Source of the DNA: Proteus penneri
Lineage (GTDB): Bacteria > Pseudomonadota > Gammaproteobacteria > Enterobacterales > Enterobacteriaceae
Reading direction: 5' to 3'
Length of the DNA stretch: 64,000 nt
Assembly (NCBI RefSeq): GCF_003144535.1
Contig: NZ_PHFJ01000003.1
Location: forward strand, 186,001-250,000
Part shown: in pieces, positions 17,560-26,340 of the stretch
Numbering within the stretch: the stretch's first letter is position 1
How the letters are laid out: each line of letters begins with the position of its first letter
The notes under the pieces: generated by a model
The model's database searches: none
Told to the model about the DNA's origin: nothing
Seen by the model: only the letters and a program-made list of their open reading frames with translations
Program-made: the position numbers and the translations under genes

Positions 17560-17621
17560 AAAAAACCTCAATTAAGAGGCATGGTGAAATTCAGGCAATA
17601 AAAAACCCACCGAAGTGGGTT
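17560..17621 (-). terminator. Two tandem rho-independent terminators
   Basis: On the minus strand CCTC...GAGG with six T (17560-17579) and AACCCAC-TTCG-GTGGGTT with T-run (17598-17621) lie between the toxin gene and the DUF6950 gene. Together with hairpins at 18389-18415 and 18655-18678 they fence off the toxin-antitoxin unit from the tail operon. Confidence 0.7.
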
Positions 17622-17639
17622 AGTTTCAATTGCGTAATA

Positions 17640-18127
17640 TCAGATATTTTTTAATTTGATTACACCACAACATAGTTTACCGAAATCAGGATTACATAAT
17701 TCTACTGTGTCATAAGTCCTAGACCAATGACACAGCCAATTCTCAAGATCCTCACAACTATAATCTTTAGTGGCTAAACCAGATGCAATATCAACCATAT
17801 CATCACTTGGTGCAGTAAGCTCATAACCATTTATCAATAAAAAACATAACCACACATCATGGCTGTTCTTTTATTAGCATTCGCGAATGGATGGTTTTGG
17901 ATAAGGCTTTCAATAAGAACAGAGGATAATCTAAACATATCCTCTGTTTGTTCGTAATATCTTATTACGCTAGGTCTGGCTTGTGACGATTCTAGATTGC
18001 TTTGATTTAAAACTTGGATTGGCTCATCTGGCGTTTGTGCTTTAATAAGAACTTCATTGATATAAATTATGTCATCAACAGATAAGTAATTCACGCCGTC
18101 AAGATGATAACCAAACTCCCTAGACAT
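17640..18127 (-). pseudogene. doc: Doc-type toxin (Fic fold), frameshifted
   Basis: The first frame (18127 down) encodes YLSVDDIIYINEVLI and the Doc/Fic motif HPFANANKRTAMMCGYVF, then stops. Shifting one frame at a run of six A (17839-17844) restores the family: LLINGYELTAPSDDMVDIAS, then DYSCEDLENWLCHW. Joined, the protein is about 160 residues. Doc phosphorylates and inactivates EF-Tu. One missing base in the homopolymer disables it unless ribosomes slip there. The gene starts 3 bases after its putative antitoxin. Confidence 0.8.
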
Positions 18128-18130
18128 CTA

Positions 18131-18310
18131 TCACACCTTAGATAATTTATCCATAGCAGTCTCATAACGCTCAAAGCCAAGACTGAAAGCATTTTTCACT
18201 TGATCTTTGTGTGAGCAATTATATCCAACTACTGCTCTAGGAGACGCAACTTTACTTTTGTCACGAGGCGGTATATCTAAACGACTAGCCTTTCTCAGTG
18301 CGTGACTCAT
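18131..18310 (-). CDS. Putative antitoxin of the Doc pair
   Basis: A basic 59-residue protein (MSHALRKASRLDIPPRDKSK..., then KNAFSLGFERYETAMDKLSK) ending TGATAGATG, where the last ATG is the toxin start. The position and tight coupling are those of an antitoxin. The sequence is not clearly Phd; I do not recognise the DNA-binding family. Confidence 0.55.
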   Translation of the reverse strand: MSHALRKASRLDIPPRDKSKVASPRAVVGYNCSHKDQVKNAFSLGFERYETAMDKLSKV

Positions 18311-18693
18311 ATAAATACCCTCTTACCAGGATCTCTGGCATATATACAAAATAGACGATTTTGAGGTTATTGCAATTACTCTGCATGTAAAAAATCACCC
18401 ACACTGTTAGTGGGTACTGGATTATTTTTTGTGAACCTTTTCGACCAGTGGCCTATTCATAATAGAGTCATCTTGTCGCCATTACAACCCAGATTTATCA
18501 ACTAAAGCTTGTTTTTTTTGCGGTTATAAAGGTATATGAATGTAGTTTTTGGCATCAACTACCTATCTATACTCCCAACGCTGATATCTTCTAACAAGGA
18601 TAAATTTAGCTCTTTCATGAAACAACAAAGGACACAGTTCCTCTTGTTTATGCAATAAAAACCCACAAAAGTGGGTTTAACAAAGCAATAAGA
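18311..18693 (-). other. Intergenic with terminators
   Basis: No gene. It holds a minus-strand terminator at 18655-18678 (AAACCCAC/GTGGGTTT plus T-run) after the tail gene and a second one at 18389-18415 (ACCCAC/GTGGGT plus T-run). The short stretch between 18311 and 18390 must carry the promoter of the toxin-antitoxin pair. Confidence 0.6.
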
Positions 18694-19275
18694 TTATTTA
18701 TAAATAAATGCAGGTGCATCTTTCTTGCTGCCCCAATAAATCGCCCGTTCAGCCATTTGAGCCACATAGCGAAAGATGCGATCACCTTGTCTTCGAGATG
18801 ACCACGACTCATCGGTAAATCTATCGGGTAACCCGATTGACCACCGCTCGAATCGATTAGAAACATTAACACATACGGCATTTTCTTCGCCAGACACCAC
18901 ATTAATCGATGTGATTTGTCCGACAAATAAGACTTCAGCAAGCAACGGTTTCCCCTCTTCACTGATGGCAACCATCATCAATCGCACTTCTCGCCCTCGA
19001 CTTTGCTCATTCATCACCATCCCCACCAGCGATTTATCAAAACCCGCTAATTTAAGCTGTAATTGTGGAGGGCTGGTTGTCTTATTTTCTTTTAGCTGAC
19101 TGATTTCGCCTAAACTTCCTACACCTAAATAAGTTTCCCCTGCAATAATTAGTTGCCCAACACCGGTATGCGCACAGGTGACGCCTGATTTCAAATCGAG
19201 TCTGGCGGCTAAGACGATATAAGCCCCCTCATTAATCGCCTTTACCATACCGTCAGAAAATGGATGATATTGCAT
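18694..19275 (-). CDS. Minor tail protein (DUF2163-type)
   Basis: A 193-residue protein between DUF2460-type and J genes. Features such as LAARLDLKSGVTCAHTGVGQ, ETYLGVGSLGEIS and the C-terminal WSIGLPDRFTDESW, GDRIFRYVAQM fit the tail proteins of gene L-like position. Its start abuts the stop of the upstream gene at 19275. Confidence 0.65.
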   Translation of the reverse strand: MQYHPFSDGMVKAINEGAYIVLAARLDLKSGVTCAHTGVGQLIIAGETYLGVGSLGEISQLKENKTTSPPQLQLKLAGFDKSLVGMVMNEQSRGREVRLMMVAISEEGKPLLAEVLFVGQITSINVVSGEENAVCVNVSNRFERWSIGLPDRFTDESWSSRRQGDRIFRYVAQMAERAIYWGSKKDAPAFIYK

Positions 19276-19871
19276 TAGTACAACACCTCCTCAAAAGATA
19301 ACGTGATATGGGTATACCCCAAGCGGCGATGCTGAAATTTCCCCTGTTCATTATCAACAAGCCGAAAAACCCCAAAAGGACGCTCAACCTCAAGCATTTC
19401 ATTAACAGTAGGTGACGTTCTTAACATCGGTGAAATAGGGATACTGGCATACCCCTGATTATCACTGACCACATCAGCCACCACCATTTTGAGTTCATTG
19501 CCCACAGTTAAACGATCCCCTTGCTGTAACACGCGCATATTGCGCTTCCAGTCCTTTGTTTCTAGCCGATGACCTAATTGGCTTGGTATTGCAATACGAG
19601 GCGAACCATACCCATAACGCCCTTTTCTTATCCAACTGGCTATTTTGACTCGCCCCGACATGCCATCCAATGAAGCCACCAGCGCTTCTAACTGGCGCGA
19701 TTTCTCTTCATTTAAATTATTGAATGTCAGCTCACAACGCCAACGGCTTCCCGGAAAGCGTACCGTTTGGCTACTTCCATTAAACGGCGAGGTAAAGGTT
19801 TTGCTGTTACTCAATAATTGCCAGTTTTCCTGTGTGGGGATCACCTCTTTTGGCCATTCAAGAATAGACAT
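19275..19871 (-). CDS. Minor tail protein (DUF2460/gpM-like position)
   Basis: A 198-residue protein, MSILEWPKEVIPTQENWQLL..., with a beta-rich body (SRWRCELTFNNLNEEKSRQL). It directly follows the tape measure gene, as lambda gene M does. It is presumed to join the tape measure to the tail tip. Confidence 0.65.
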   Translation of the reverse strand: MSILEWPKEVIPTQENWQLLSNSKTFTSPFNGSSQTVRFPGSRWRCELTFNNLNEEKSRQLEALVASLDGMSGRVKIASWIRKGRYGYGSPRIAIPSQLGHRLETKDWKRNMRVLQQGDRLTVGNELKMVVADVVSDNQGYASIPISPMLRTSPTVNEMLEVERPFGVFRLVDNEQGKFQHRRLGYTHITLSFEEVLY

Positions 19872-22800
19872 TTAGACTCCTAATGTTCTGCGTGCTGCGC
19901 CATTACTTTGAAAGTCTTGTAACATCATCGCGTGAGCTTTCTGTGCGCCGGCTTCTGTCCCTTGTTGTGTGGCTTCTTTCATTGCCTGCGCAAGTACAGC
20001 GTCACCATTTCCTGTCACTGTAATATGATTAACGACCGTCATTTGCACACCACCGGCACGGGCTAACGTCGGTTGCGGTGTAACGGGTATTCGTCCTGCG
20101 ACCGCCCCCACAAAGCCCCCTGAAGCATAACCTTGCGCCGCATGCATTAAGCGATAGAGATTGCCGACACCCAATTTAGCCGTCGCTTCTTTGGTAAAAA
20201 CAAACTCACCACCATGCACAATCCCTTTAGGTTCGAATTTTCCTCCATGCCCCGTATAGCCACCGTAAGCATGCCCTTTGCTCATCCATCCCATATCAAA
20301 GCCCATTGCCTGCCCGCCTGCTTCAATGGCTTTGAAAATCAGCATTTTCATTACCATTCGAGTGATATCGGAGATCACCGCATTGGCAAAATCTTTAAAG
20401 CTTCCTTTGCCCGTTAAAGCAAAATCGGCTAATGCATCAGACATATTATTCAGCGCATTGGTAGTGACGTTTCTGACGTTCTCCATCACATTCATGGCCG
20501 ACTCACTGAAATCCGATAATCCTTGTTTTAATCCCGCCATCGGATCGCCTTTCATGGCCTCTCGCTTCCTCAGCTCTGCCTCAATCTGCTGTTTAGTGAG
20601 TTCAACATTGCGTTGTAAGTTCACCAGCTCTTTTTCGCCTAAATCCACACTGGCTTGCTGATACAGCACATCAATCTGACGAAGGGCATTGAGCTTTTCT
20701 TGCTCTGCGCGCGATTTTCCTATCAAGGAAGTTTCAAATTGCATCTGCTCAATTTCTTTACCGCGATCATAAGCAAATTGCGCAACCGAGTTGGCTCGCG
20801 CTAAGTCATCAATGGCTTTCGCTTTTTCTTTTATCGTCTCAATCGCTTTGGGATCGATTTTTAAGATGGCATCAAACTTATCTTTGTTCTGTTTGATATC
20901 AGCTAAGGCGGATGTGTACTCATTAAAAGAAGAGGTAGTGCCATACAGCTGAATGCTTTGTCCATCCGCAATCAGTGAGGCTTGTTTTTCCTCCAATTCC
21001 GTTAAGATTTTGGTGTATTGCTTGGCATAATCAATGGTTGATTTATGGCTGGGCTTATACGTCCGTTTGGCTTGCAGTGCCAGTTGTGCCTCAATTTCAG
21101 CTTGTAAGGCTTTATCGTAGCCTTGCATATCTGGTGTAATTTTGCGTGAGGCCAATACATCTTCTGCATTTAATTTCGCTAATACCTTCCCTGTGGCTTG
21201 CGCTTTTGCTACTGAACGTTGCGATTTTTCAATCGATTCATCAATCTGTTTAGCAATCGTCGTGGCGGCATTCACTTGGCTATTTGTCGCCTGAAGCGTG
21301 ATATCAATGAGTGATTCATATTCAATGCCTAAACTCTTTAAGCTCGCCTTAAGTGAATTGATAACGGCATCAACATTTTGTAACTCAGTGACATAGCGTT
21401 TATATTCAGGGGCTTGATCGCCCACTTTTTCTTTGAGTGTCGCCAACATATTTTGCATATTGGCTCGCTGACGCTCTAAGTTGTTAACTTGCTCGGCATA
21501 CATTCCCATCGCAGCATCAAGCTCTTTTTGCTTTTCAGCTACTCGTTTAAGGTATAAATCCCCCACACCTTGTTCAGTAAACGCCTTTTCACTCTCAACG
21601 CTGTATTTTGATAGACCTTGTAAGGAAATAACCTGTTGTTTAAGTTCCTCGATTTTCTCCAATTGCGCGTTAATGCCCGATGAAACTTTGCTTAAATTCG
21701 CCACTAACGTGGCATTGCTCATTTTGTTTAACGCTTCTGTTGATGTATCAAGGGAATTAGCAAATTCAATCGATTCTAACTTGGCTTGTTTGACATTTTC
21801 GCTGTATTCATACAATCCCATGCCCAATGCCGCAACACCAGTCAGCACTAATCCAATAGGGCCACCCGCTAATCCCATAACACTGTTGAGCGCTCGCCCC
21901 GCCACCGTTGATTGACGCCGAGCGGTTGTTAATGCGCGTTGAGCAACATTTTCTGCGGTTAATGCTTGTGTATAGTTTAAAGAGGCCGTTCTTGCGAGTG
22001 ACTTTGTGGCGATAAGATTATCGAGTGCGATTTTTTCCGCGTTAGTGCCTCTAGCAACTTGATATTCCATTTTGGCTCTATTGAGCGCCGATGTGGCGGC
22101 TTCTTTATCCGCCCATGCCTTCCTCACGGCACTGGTTGCTGCCACACTGTTTGCCTCTGCACTGTGTAATGTGGCTTTGGCTTCATTCAACGTTGTCTGA
22201 TTTTTCAGATAAGTGGCTTTCGTCCATTGAGAGAGTTTTGCTACCAATGCCGTGACGGCGATCCCTTCAACCATTTTGGCCACTAACGATAGATTATCGG
22301 CAAGAGTGGTCATCCCTGTGGTAAAAAGCTGAGTCGCACCTGTACCTTGATTCGCTTCACCGATAAATTTTGTCATCGCCGATTGAAGATTGGTAAAACC
22401 TTGGCTAACTGTTGTCACGCTGGTAGCAAATTTTTTATCCACACTGTCGGCTGCACGTTCTAAGGCTTGAATGACTTTCTCAATCGTCATTTCACCGTCT
22501 TGGGCTTTCTTCCTTAGTTCACCCACACTGACACCCATTCCGTCAGCGATGGCTTTCGCTAACGCAGGGGTTTGCTCCATCACTGAATTTAGCTCTTCGC
22601 CACGTAACTGCCCCGAGGCTAATGCTTGACCAAATTGAGTTAATGCTGCTTGGGCTGCGGTTGCACTTGCTCCCGAAATCGCCACGGCTTTTGAGACGGT
22701 TTCCGTGAGTTCAGCGACTTTTTGCTGACTTAATCCTAAGCGATCGGCATTATCCGCAAAACGTTGATAAACTTGTGCTGTGGCATCCAATGATTGATAG

Positions 22801-23147
22801 GTTTTTTGGGCAATGCCATAGACTGCTTGTGTGGCTTTATTTAACTCGACAGAACTTTCTGTCACCAGTTTTAAACGGTTCTGTAATTCCGTCCAACTAT
22901 CAGCATAATTAATTACTTGATGAATGGATAATGCACTTGCGGTGACACTCGCAAAACGGGCAAAAAGCGCCGAGGATTTTACGGTTTGTGATACCATTCG
23001 CTCTTGTTGTACGGTGATAGCTTGAAGACTGACGCGAATACTTTGCCCAAATTGTTCTGTTTGGCGCTGGCTACGGTTGATCGCATTTGTGAAATTTGCC
23101 GTATTCAGCGTCAAATCAATATTTAATCTACCTAATGCTCCCGCCAT
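19872..23147 (-). CDS. Tape measure protein, prophage A
   Basis: A 1091-residue protein setting tail length. The tape-measure N-terminal domain is seen at about 50-270 (YADSWTELQNRLKLVTES, SGASATAAQAALTQFGQALA, RGEELNSVMEQTPALAKAIA), followed by long Ala/Gln/Glu-rich helices and a hydrophobic stretch (VMGLAGGPIGLVLTGVAALG). The C-terminal region (LTGKGSFKDFANAVISDITR, GMKAxGG-like Gly-rich repeats) is lambda gpH-like. I chose the ATG at 23147 (MAGALGRLNID) because AAGGA lies 9 bases before it; the ATG at 23171 lacks a good site. Confidence 0.92.
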   Translation of the reverse strand: MAGALGRLNIDLTLNTANFTNAINRSQRQTEQFGQSIRVSLQAITVQQERMVSQTVKSSALFARFASVTASALSIHQVINYADSWTELQNRLKLVTESSVELNKATQAVYGIAQKTYQSLDATAQVYQRFADNADRLGLSQQKVAELTETVSKAVAISGASATAAQAALTQFGQALASGQLRGEELNSVMEQTPALAKAIADGMGVSVGELRKKAQDGEMTIEKVIQALERAADSVDKKFATSVTTVSQGFTNLQSAMTKFIGEANQGTGATQLFTTGMTTLADNLSLVAKMVEGIAVTALVAKLSQWTKATYLKNQTTLNEAKATLHSAEANSVAATSAVRKAWADKEAATSALNRAKMEYQVARGTNAEKIALDNLIATKSLARTASLNYTQALTAENVAQRALTTARRQSTVAGRALNSVMGLAGGPIGLVLTGVAALGMGLYEYSENVKQAKLESIEFANSLDTSTEALNKMSNATLVANLSKVSSGINAQLEKIEELKQQVISLQGLSKYSVESEKAFTEQGVGDLYLKRVAEKQKELDAAMGMYAEQVNNLERQRANMQNMLATLKEKVGDQAPEYKRYVTELQNVDAVINSLKASLKSLGIEYESLIDITLQATNSQVNAATTIAKQIDESIEKSQRSVAKAQATGKVLAKLNAEDVLASRKITPDMQGYDKALQAEIEAQLALQAKRTYKPSHKSTIDYAKQYTKILTELEEKQASLIADGQSIQLYGTTSSFNEYTSALADIKQNKDKFDAILKIDPKAIETIKEKAKAIDDLARANSVAQFAYDRGKEIEQMQFETSLIGKSRAEQEKLNALRQIDVLYQQASVDLGEKELVNLQRNVELTKQQIEAELRKREAMKGDPMAGLKQGLSDFSESAMNVMENVRNVTTNALNNMSDALADFALTGKGSFKDFANAVISDITRMVMKMLIFKAIEAGGQAMGFDMGWMSKGHAYGGYTGHGGKFEPKGIVHGGEFVFTKEATAKLGVGNLYRLMHAAQGYASGGFVGAVAGRIPVTPQPTLARAGGVQMTVVNHITVTGNGDAVLAQAMKEATQQGTEAGAQKAHAMMLQDFQSNGAARRTLGV

Positions 23148-23273
23148 AAATTCAATCCTTGGTATGAACACTACAAAAGCAAACTTTCACCCTGAATAAA
23201 TGCAATATTCCTTGTTATTTGCTATTGATTTAATTATTGATAAACTGAAATTTCGAATAATAGAGGGGGTTTT

Positions 23274-23465
23274 ATGAGACTTATTCTGGCGTTATTACTA
23301 CCTTGGTTACAATTTTTCACGATTGGTCGCCCATTTGCTGGCATCTTCTGCCTTATCCTACAAATCACATTAATTGGCTGGATCCCTGCGGCTATCTGGT
23401 CGGTTTATGCGCTTTCTCAATACAATACGGATAAAAAAATTGAGAAAATGTCTCGCGGTGGTTAA
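23274..23465 (+). CDS. YqaE/Pmp3-like small membrane protein
   Basis: A 63-residue protein with two hydrophobic segments (LILALLLPWLQFFTIG and AGIFCLILQITLIGWIPAAI). The Pmp3 family has this size and the LILQITLIGWIPAxxWSxYA pattern. It is on the plus strand inside the minus-strand tail operon, with TTATGA and GGGGG upstream of the ATG, so it is a moron with its own promoter, likely expressed in the lysogen. Confidence 0.75.
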   Translation: MRLILALLLPWLQFFTIGRPFAGIFCLILQITLIGWIPAAIWSVYALSQYNTDKKIEKMSRGG

Positions 23466-23489
23466 CGATTAAGCCCCACTGATGTGGGG

Positions 23490-23762
23490 CTATCGATTAG
23501 CTAATACACTCTCAGTAACGTTATCCCACAGCTCTTCTTCCGTGATTTTCTTCTTCCACATCGGCATAAAATCCATCAATTCAGGCGGAGACGTTTTCGG
23601 ATCACGATTTATCATCGCAAGAAGATGCGCCACTTGTGCCATCCGATAATCCTCTCGCCATAAACCAAAGGGTTGTTTGCGATAAAAAGCTTCATATTCA
23701 CACAAGTGGCTTTCGGGCATTTGCTCGATTTCCGCGAGCGTTTTTCCCAGAGCCAACGACAA
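23490..23762 (-). CDS. Tail assembly protein T (made as GT fusion)
   Basis: A 90-residue reading frame counted from an ATG at 23762 but open further upstream. Motifs ALGKTLAEIEQMPESHLCEY and FGLWREDYRMAQVAHLL are those of gpT/DUF4035-type tail proteins. It is in the -1 frame of the upstream gene G, and a slippery A AAA AAC lies at 23792-23798. Expression as a G-T fusion by -1 frameshift is therefore the likely route, as in lambda. Confidence 0.75.
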   Translation of the reverse strand: MSLALGKTLAEIEQMPESHLCEYEAFYRKQPFGLWREDYRMAQVAHLLAMINRDPKTSPPELMDFMPMWKKKITEEELWDNVTESVLANR

Positions 23763-23764
23763 TA

Positions 23765-24187
23765 TCAGTTGGAATTGCCGTCGGTCTCCGAGTTTTTTTC
23801 GCTGTTCCCCGCTTCTGCTGTAAACACCGCATTAGAGAACCCTTGCCCTAATCGATTAAGACCTTTTAAGTCTTCTTCATTTTCTGCATCAAAAAGCAGT
23901 TCCCCTTTTTCATCACACAACTTAAAAGCCAACATTCTGGCGACATCATATTCATCGTAGACACGATTTATCGCCTCATTAAATTGTTCGGGATCGTCTT
24001 CGTCTAAGTAAATATCCTGCGCTTCGGCGAGCTTGATTTTAATTTGGCGAAGTTTGCGCTGAATGTAATTCATGGTGCCAACATCCAGCTCTTTGACATA
24101 AAAAGTGTTGTCTAAATAGGTAAAAGGCGTCACTTTCAGTGCTTGGTTTAACACTAATTCACGCAATAAAGCGTTAGACATAATCAC
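23765..24187 (-). CDS. Tail assembly chaperone G
   Basis: A 140-residue protein (MIMSNALLRELVLNQALKVT...) in the lambda gene G position, between the major tail protein and the tape measure. The acidic tail ends NSEKNSETDGNSN. The heptamer A AAA AAC is read in the zero frame as Glu-Lys-Asn. In lambda the G and GT products coat and shape the tape measure before tube assembly. Confidence 0.75.
   Translation of the reverse strand: MIMSNALLRELVLNQALKVTPFTYLDNTFYVKELDVGTMNYIQRKLRQIKIKLAEAQDIYLDEDDPEQFNEAINRVYDEYDVARMLAFKLCDEKGELLFDAENEEDLKGLNRLGQGFSNAVFTAEAGNSEKNSETDGNSN
23792..23798 (-). promoter_or_regulatory. Programmed -1 frameshift site, G to GT
   Basis: The minus-strand heptamer A AAA AAC sits in correct phase in gene G (Lys AAA 23797-23795, Asn AAC 23794-23792). 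After a -1 slip the frame reads LGDRRQFQLILSLALG and enters gene T without a stop. It fits the X XXY YYZ rule. Confidence 0.8.
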
Positions 24188-24245
24188 TCCTAAGTTTTTT
24201 ATCGAGAAGGGAGAAGAGAAATAATGAGGTGGATGAATTAAGGGG

Positions 24246-24917
24246 TTATTTCTTCACATTCAAATAATCACGGCCAGACAATTTAATCGAGATCCCCGAA
24301 TCCATCATTTGCCCTACACTGCCATCAATGTTCATACCTGTCTCGACGGAGCCGTAATAAAACATGGAGCCTTCATCTCGCGTTAAGACCATTTTCACTG
24401 CGAATTTTTCTTTGCTGTTTTCATATTTACGCAAGAGTCGCTGCACATCACTGGAGCTATAACGTAAGAAGAAGGTCAATTTAATTGAGCCGTATTCCGT
24501 ATCACCGGATTCATATTCCTTGCCATCACTGCAAATGGTGGTGACATCAATTTGTTCGGTTGTCGAACCGTCTTTACTGAAACTTTTTACCGCACAGAAA
24601 TTATTAGACCATTGAATACGTTGTGCTTTGGCGTTTGAAAAATCCGTAGGTAGCGTTTTATCACTCCAATCCACTTCGTCGCACAGGGTCACTTTATTGC
24701 CATCAACCTGTGCAATGGGAAAACGCCCATCTAACTCCCCTAAACCCGATAACATAATCATGTCATCCGCTTTCAGTTTATTATTGGCGATGGTAATGGT
24801 TGCGGGTGATAACGTCGCTTCCGTCACTGTCATCGCCTCCCCTAAGCCTGTTTGCACAAAGATCTTCGTGCCGAGGAAAGGCGTCGCTTTATGGTTTTTT
24901 GACTTTGCCATATCCAT
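24246..24917 (-). CDS. Major tail tube protein
   Basis: A 223-residue protein in the lambda gene V position. It opens MDMAKSKNHKATPFLGTKIF; a later Met (MAKSKN) is equally possible as the start. The centre has VTTICSDGKEYESGD and SVETGMNIDGSVGQMMDSGI, typical of phage tail tube proteins. It forms the hexameric rings of the flexible siphophage tail. Confidence 0.8.
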   Translation of the reverse strand: MDMAKSKNHKATPFLGTKIFVQTGLGEAMTVTEATLSPATITIANNKLKADDMIMLSGLGELDGRFPIAQVDGNKVTLCDEVDWSDKTLPTDFSNAKAQRIQWSNNFCAVKSFSKDGSTTEQIDVTTICSDGKEYESGDTEYGSIKLTFFLRYSSSDVQRLLRKYENSKEKFAVKMVLTRDEGSMFYYGSVETGMNIDGSVGQMMDSGISIKLSGRDYLNVKK

Positions 24918-24920
24918 TCC

Positions 24921-25262
24921 TTATTTATCTGATGAAATCATTAATTCAAGAACAAGCCGATGCAATTTGACATCCGCTTCATACCCAAAGACCGCATTCA
25001 TTCGTTGTGCAAATGGGATTGCCTCGATAATCTGAGCCTCGATTTTTTTACGCAAGACCATGAGAGGTTGTGGTTGTGGCGCATACACATCAAGTTGCAC
25101 GCGATAGTTATCTAAATCCATATCCTCCAGCGCACTGTTAGGCGTGATGCTGGCAAACTGGATCACAATGGCGGGATAATGCCCTTTGCCTTCAGGTAAT
25201 ACCTGAAAAAAAACCCTTCCATCGACAAGCGGTGAAAGGGTCTCTTTTAATTGCTGTATCAT
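24921..25262 (-). CDS. Tail terminator/completion protein (DUF3168-like)
   Basis: A 113-residue protein, MIQQLKETLSPLVDGRVFFQ..., with PAIVIQFASITPN and the strand YRVQLDVYAP common to DUF3168/gpU-type proteins that cap the tail tube. It lies between the gp10-like gene and the tube gene, 3 bases before the latter. Confidence 0.75.
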   Translation of the reverse strand: MIQQLKETLSPLVDGRVFFQVLPEGKGHYPAIVIQFASITPNSALEDMDLDNYRVQLDVYAPQPQPLMVLRKKIEAQIIEAIPFAQRMNAVFGYEADVKLHRLVLELMISSDK

Positions 25263-25267
25263 GATCT

Positions 25268-25741
25268 CTACCTTACTTTTTCAATGTCCTCTTTGAGTGT
25301 TTGAACAATCACTTTGGCCGTCGCTTCCTTTTTCGCTTCAAAACTGGGCCGCATAAACGGTTGTGCGGGCATCTTGGCGGTGCCAAACTCGACAAACCAC
25401 CAATAAAACGGATCATTCGGGTTCAATGCCGCACTTTTTCCCGTTGCCTGTTTAAAGGCAGACACCTTTTTACCCGATAATGATTTCACCCAAATGCGCG
25501 TTTTAACTTGCCCATTGCGCTGCACTTTCGTTTTAGAACGAATATTGCGCTTGATGGTGCCTTTGCGTCGATGAGGCACCGTTTCCTTAAGAATAGGTAC
25601 TCGATGTTTGATTTCTTCTTTTAACGCCGAAGCCCCTACATTCATCGCCTTACGCGCGCTTTGATTTCTAGTTTTACGGGCGATGTCTTGCATTCGTTGA
25701 GCGAGTTCAGACAATCCACTGATTTTAATTTCACCCATCAT
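25268..25741 (-). CDS. HK97 gp10-like head-tail protein
   Basis: A 157-residue basic protein. ISGLSELAQRMQDIARKTRN at the start and PFYWWFVEFGTAKMPAQPFM near the end are hallmarks of the HK97 gp10 family, which joins the connector to the tail. Its start overlaps the upstream head closure gene by 11 bases. Confidence 0.85.
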   Translation of the reverse strand: MMGEIKISGLSELAQRMQDIARKTRNQSARKAMNVGASALKEEIKHRVPILKETVPHRRKGTIKRNIRSKTKVQRNGQVKTRIWVKSLSGKKVSAFKQATGKSAALNPNDPFYWWFVEFGTAKMPAQPFMRPSFEAKKEATAKVIVQTLKEDIEKVR

Positions 25742-26060
25742 TCACGCCCTCTTTGCACATTAATTGAAGCTCACGATGACGCTCATAAGGGTCAATAATC
25801 GAAATAATATTAAATATTCGCTTACCCCATACAATACGCATCGAAGTATCAATATCAGCGATATAACGAATAAGAATTCGTGTTGTGGCCTCACTTTGTA
25901 CTTGCTGGGCTTGAAAATATTCCCGCCCTTGATAAGGCATGATCGCTGCACGTACTTTTGTCGCATGATCCGTCCAAATCACATCACTGCCACTGATGGC
26001 ATCGGGCGCTAATACTGATTTTTGAATATGAATAGTGTGGCGTAATCGTCCAGGATCCAT
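25731..26060 (-). CDS. Phage head closure protein
   Basis: A 109-residue protein of the SPP1 gp16-like head closure family: MDPGRLRHTIHIQKSVLAPD, then YFQAQQVQSEATTRILIRYI. It overlaps the connector gene by one base. Confidence 0.85.
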   Translation of the reverse strand: MDPGRLRHTIHIQKSVLAPDAISGSDVIWTDHATKVRAAIMPYQGREYFQAQQVQSEATTRILIRYIADIDTSMRIVWGKRIFNIISIIDPYERHRELQLMCKEGVNDG

Positions 26061-26302
26061 TAACTACCTCGCCAATTTCGACAAAGCAGTAACAATCGTT
26101 CTACTGCTTTATTTTCATATAACGGAATTTCACTTTGGCTGGTTCGATGTTCAAACATATCCCCCAGCACTAAGAGCATTGCCGATTTCACTTCATAAGG
26201 GATATCATCGGGTGATTTCCATGCTGGTTCATCACGATCATCACCGCTGTATTCGAGATGCTGTTTTAATAAAGAAAGAGGAATGACATCTAAGATATTC
26301 AT
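26060..26302 (-). CDS. Head-tail connector (gp6-like)
   Basis: An 80-residue mostly helical protein (PDDIPYEVKSAMLLVLGDMF, YENKAVERLLLLCRNW) in the place and size class of the HK97 gp6 connector, directly after the capsid gene. Confidence 0.75.
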   Translation of the reverse strand: MNILDVIPLSLLKQHLEYSGDDRDEPAWKSPDDIPYEVKSAMLLVLGDMFEHRTSQSEIPLYENKAVERLLLLCRNWRGS

Positions 26303-26340
26303 GATGTAATACGGGATAGTTACCTACCCCGACCTATTAC

